Assembly (NCBI GenBank): GCA_001898645.1
Contig: MKUQ01000054.1
Span: 1 to 64,000, forward strand
Source: Burkholderiales bacterium 70-64
GTDB lineage: Bacteria; Pseudomonadota; Gammaproteobacteria; Burkholderiales; Burkholderiaceae_E
Direction: 5' to 3'
DNA: 64,000 nucleotides
Shown: in pieces, positions 62,051 to 64,000 of the stretch
How the letters are laid out: the number at the start of each line of letters is the position of its first letter
Numbering within the stretch: position 1 is the first letter of the stretch
The notes under the pieces: model-generated
Databases searched by the model: none
The model's input: the letters and a program-made list of their open reading frames with translations, nothing else
Told to the model about the DNA's origin: nothing
Made by a program: the position numbers and the translations under genes

Positions 62051-62815
62051 GTCAGCGGCTCCGCTGTGTGCTGTAGCCTGCGCGTGCGTCGGTCACTTTG
62101 CGTGCTTCGATTGGCGCGAGCAAAGGCGCGGGCCGCCCGGGGCCGGCGCACCGGTGCTTGCCCCCCGCTGCGCGGGGGGTGCCCTGCGATGCTCCAGCAC
62201 CGGCTGGCGCGGCGCAACTCGCTGCGCTCGCTACGCGAGCTGCGCTCGGACAGGGCGCCGCGAGAATGAAGCACGAAGCGCGCTGCGCGCGCCGCCGGTG
62301 CTGCTGCGCTTCTCGGCTGCGCACAGGCGCGCCGGCCCCGGGCGGCCCGCGCCTTTGCCGATACCGCGGTGGCGTGCGCAGGCAACGGCCTCGGTGCCAA
62401 CGTCATGCCGGTCCGCGCGAGCGGCGGCTTCGTCACTGCTGCGAGTACCGCCCACGCCTTCGGTCCTGCTCTCGTCCTCGCTCCGAACACCCCCCACGGT
62501 GCCCGAGCGGCAGTCGGCGGGCGGCCGGGCCCAGGGGGGCGCGGCGCTGTGTGCGGCGCCGCGCAGCGCAGTCTCGGGGTCGGCGCGCGTAGCGCGCTTC
62601 GTACTTCTGACTTGCGGCGCCCTGTTTGAGCGAAGCGAACGTAGTGAGCGCAGCGAGTTGCGCCGCACGACCCCGAGGCGAGCAGCGGAGGGAAGTCGGT
62701 GCGCAGCACCGACCGCCGTGCCCAGCGCCGCGCCCCCCTGGGCCCGGCCGCCCGCCGACTGCCGCGACCGCGACGACCCTGCAAGGACAGAGAGAGGAAG
62801 GAAGACCGGGTCATG
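62051..62815. repeat. Non-coding mosaic of long inverted repeats between arnB and arnC
   Basis: 765 bp without a credible gene. A perfect 29-bp inverted repeat (62121-62149 with 62329-62357) and a perfect 43-bp inverted repeat (62507-62549 with 62723-62765) each enclose a core of about 85 bp. The two cores, 62213-62300 and the complement of 62580-62668, are alike in sequence and inverted relative to each other. Ends and arms recur at 50.9-51.3 kb as single copies without the cores. Transcribed from arnB, it would form two very stable hairpins. Confidence 0.75.
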
Positions 62816-63943
62816 TCAGCGCAGCACCGGGCGCACCACGCGCGTGACCGCCTCGCACACGCGCAGCACGTCGTCGTCGCGCATGGCCGGGAACAGGGGC
62901 AGGGTGACCGTGCGCCGGCCGATGTCCTCGGCGACCGGAAAGTCGCCCTCGCGCAGGCCGCGCCGGCGATACAGGGTGAACAGGTGCATGGCCGGATAGT
63001 GCACCCCGACCCCGATGCCCTCGCGCTTCATCGCCTCGATGAAGCCGCCGCGATCCAGCTTCATGCGTGACAGCGGCAGCAGCGGCTGGAACATGTGCCA
63101 GTTGCCGTGCTCGAAGTCCTCCGGCGGCAGGTCGAAGCCGAGCGAGCGGTCGAAGTGGGCGAAGTAGAGCCGGGCCAGCTCGCGCCGGCGCGCGTTGAAG
63201 GCGTCCAGCCGGCGCAGCTGGCTCAGGCCGATGGCGGCGGCGATGTCGGTGAGGTTGGCCTTGCCGCCCAGCACGTCGACGTCCATCGATCCGTCGGCGA
63301 AGCGCGTGACGCCCTGCAGGCGCAGCTTCTCGAACAGGCGCGCTTCCTCTTCGTCGTTCATCACCAGGCAGCCGCCTTCGCCGCTGGTCATGTTCTTGTT
63401 GGCGTGGAAGCTGAACGAGACTAGGTCGCCGAAGCTGCCGAGGCGCTGCCCGCGCCAGCAGGCGCCCATCGATTGGGCGGCGTCTTCGAGCACGCGCAGC
63501 CCGTGCCTGCCCGCCAGCTCGTACAGGCGCGTGCGATCGGCCGGCAGCCCCGCCAGGTCGACCGGCAGCAGCAGGCGCGTGCGCGGCGTGATGGCCGCCT
63601 CGATGCGCTCGAGATCGATGTTGCGCGTACGCGCGTCGGCATCGACGAACACCGGCGTGGCGCCGACCGCCAGGATCACGTTGGCGGTGGCGACCCAGCT
63701 CAGCGGGCAGGTGATCACCTCGTCGCCCGGGCCGATGCCGGCCAGCCGCAGCCCCAGCTCGAGCGTGGCGGTGGCCGAGACGGCCACCCGCACCGGGCGC
63801 CCTGCGACGTATGTCGAGAGCGCGGCTTCGAATTCGCGGCACTTCGGGCCGGTAGTGAGCCAGCCCGAGCGCAGCACCTCGGCCACGGCGGCGATCGCGT
63901 CCTCGCCGATGTCCGGGCGCGTGAAGGGCAGGAAAGAGGTCAT
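62816..63943 (-). CDS. arnB: UDP-4-amino-4-deoxy-L-arabinose aminotransferase
   Basis: A 375-residue DegT/DnrJ/EryC1/StrS-family PLP aminotransferase. FTRPDIGEDAIAAVAEVLRSGWLTTGPKCREFE is the family start. The PLP lysine lies in VSFSFHANKNMTSGEGG, and GDEVITCPLSWVATANVI and DAAQSMGACWRGQ are conserved. It converts UDP-4-keto-arabinose to UDP-aminoarabinose, used to cap lipid A phosphates and lower polymyxin binding. Its ATG overlaps the stop of an upstream gene (ATGA). Confidence 0.94.
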   Translation of the reverse strand: MTSFLPFTRPDIGEDAIAAVAEVLRSGWLTTGPKCREFEAALSTYVAGRPVRVAVSATATLELGLRLAGIGPGDEVITCPLSWVATANVILAVGATPVFVDADARTRNIDLERIEAAITPRTRLLLPVDLAGLPADRTRLYELAGRHGLRVLEDAAQSMGACWRGQRLGSFGDLVSFSFHANKNMTSGEGGCLVMNDEEEARLFEKLRLQGVTRFADGSMDVDVLGGKANLTDIAAAIGLSQLRRLDAFNARRRELARLYFAHFDRSLGFDLPPEDFEHGNWHMFQPLLPLSRMKLDRGGFIEAMKREGIGVGVHYPAMHLFTLYRRRGLREGDFPVAEDIGRRTVTLPLFPAMRDDDVLRVCEAVTRVVRPVLR

Positions 63944-64000
63944 GGCCTGAGCACGACGACGCGGCGCGCGTCGCGGTAGACGACGCTCATCGGCAGGCCG
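63940..64000 (-). CDS. C-terminal fragment of a gene upstream of arnB (possibly arnT)
   Basis: Only the last 19 codons lie in the window, ending GLPMSVVYRDARRVVVLRP and a TGA that overlaps the arnB ATG. The tight overlap makes it the preceding gene of the operon. ArnT, the aminoarabinose transferase, would be expected nearby, but the fragment is too short to identify. Confidence 0.45.
   Translation of the reverse strand, partial: GLPMSVVYRDARRVVVLRP

Noticed and set aside
62019-62999. 326-residue ORF in the arn repeat island, and several others there
   Set aside because: They are low-complexity frames over perfect inverted repeats, with no start signals or family features.
1-64000. CRISPR arrays, tRNA or rRNA genes, prophage
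   Set aside because: I looked for regularly spaced direct repeats, tRNA arm patterns and phage genes and found none.

Overview
The window is a piece of a GC-rich (roughly 70 %) bacterial chromosome. The gene content points to a betaproteobacterium, probably Burkholderiales: the second-type infA, pilT-pilU, a BPSS1780-family membrane protein, a PEP-CTERM exported protein, NnrS with UbiU/UbiV/UbiT, and homogentisate catabolism. That placement is an inference from gene content. Coding density is very high and many neighbours overlap by ATGA/GTGA/TGATG, so most genes sit in translationally coupled operons. I see no rRNA, tRNA, CRISPR array, prophage or transposase gene.

Layout. (1) 71-3540: a two-gene operon of an HmdB/BioB-like radical SAM protein with an unusual CX5CX2C cluster motif and a TonB-dependent outer-membrane receptor. 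Its -10 region sits inside a 24-bp dyad that looks like a molybdate-regulator (ModE) box, with a related site about 118 bp upstream. This is the best candidate for an undescribed system. (2) 3.6-12.6 kb: proC, murJ, rpsT, yggS, pilT, pilU, infA, a DUF481 barrel, an NlpE-like lipoprotein and DUF423. (3) 12.5-21.8 kb, minus strand: an acyl-CoA ligase with a coupled 38-residue membrane protein, leuS, lptE, holA, proA, hemJ and a THUMP RNA methyltransferase. (4) 21.9-25.7 kb: usp-iclR-ackA converging on a phosphotransacetylase through a shared hairpin. (5) 25.8-29.6 kb: hmgA-fahA divergent from a LysR regulator. (6) 29.6-34.3 kb: nnrS-ubiU-ubiV-ubiT-purU behind an FNR-type box at about -41.5 (nitrosative stress response and O2-independent ubiquinone hydroxylation). 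(7) 34.3-49.5 kb: trehalose synthesis with a membrane-anchored OtsA, a MarR regulator, glucokinase, an OmpA-like protein, a UvrD/Rep helicase, thrB, a LOG protein, polA, a ZIP transporter and an EamA transporter. (8) 49.5-51.3 kb: a GFA-family gene carrying an in-frame miniature inverted-repeat element, a CHRD protein and a mosaic repeat island. (9) 51.3-57.2 kb: a P-loop kinase, a sulfurtransferase, a Rieske oxygenase and xseB-ispA-dxs (isoprenoid precursors). (10) 57.4-64 kb: a PEP-CTERM protein behind a sigma-54-like promoter, then an aminoarabinose lipid A operon (arnB, arnC, split arnA, arnD), interrupted between arnB and arnC by a 765-bp non-coding mosaic of long perfect inverted repeats.

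Two repeat families run through the window. One is a ~30-bp unit that forms the terminal inverted repeats of the 265-bp element in the GFA gene. It also occurs alone exactly at the ends of fahA, glk and the ompA-like gene, where it supplies the uvrD start codon. The other is a mosaic shared by the islands at 51 kb and 62 kb. Start codons were chosen from ribosome sites, overlaps and family lengths. Family assignments rest on motif recognition only, without any database search.
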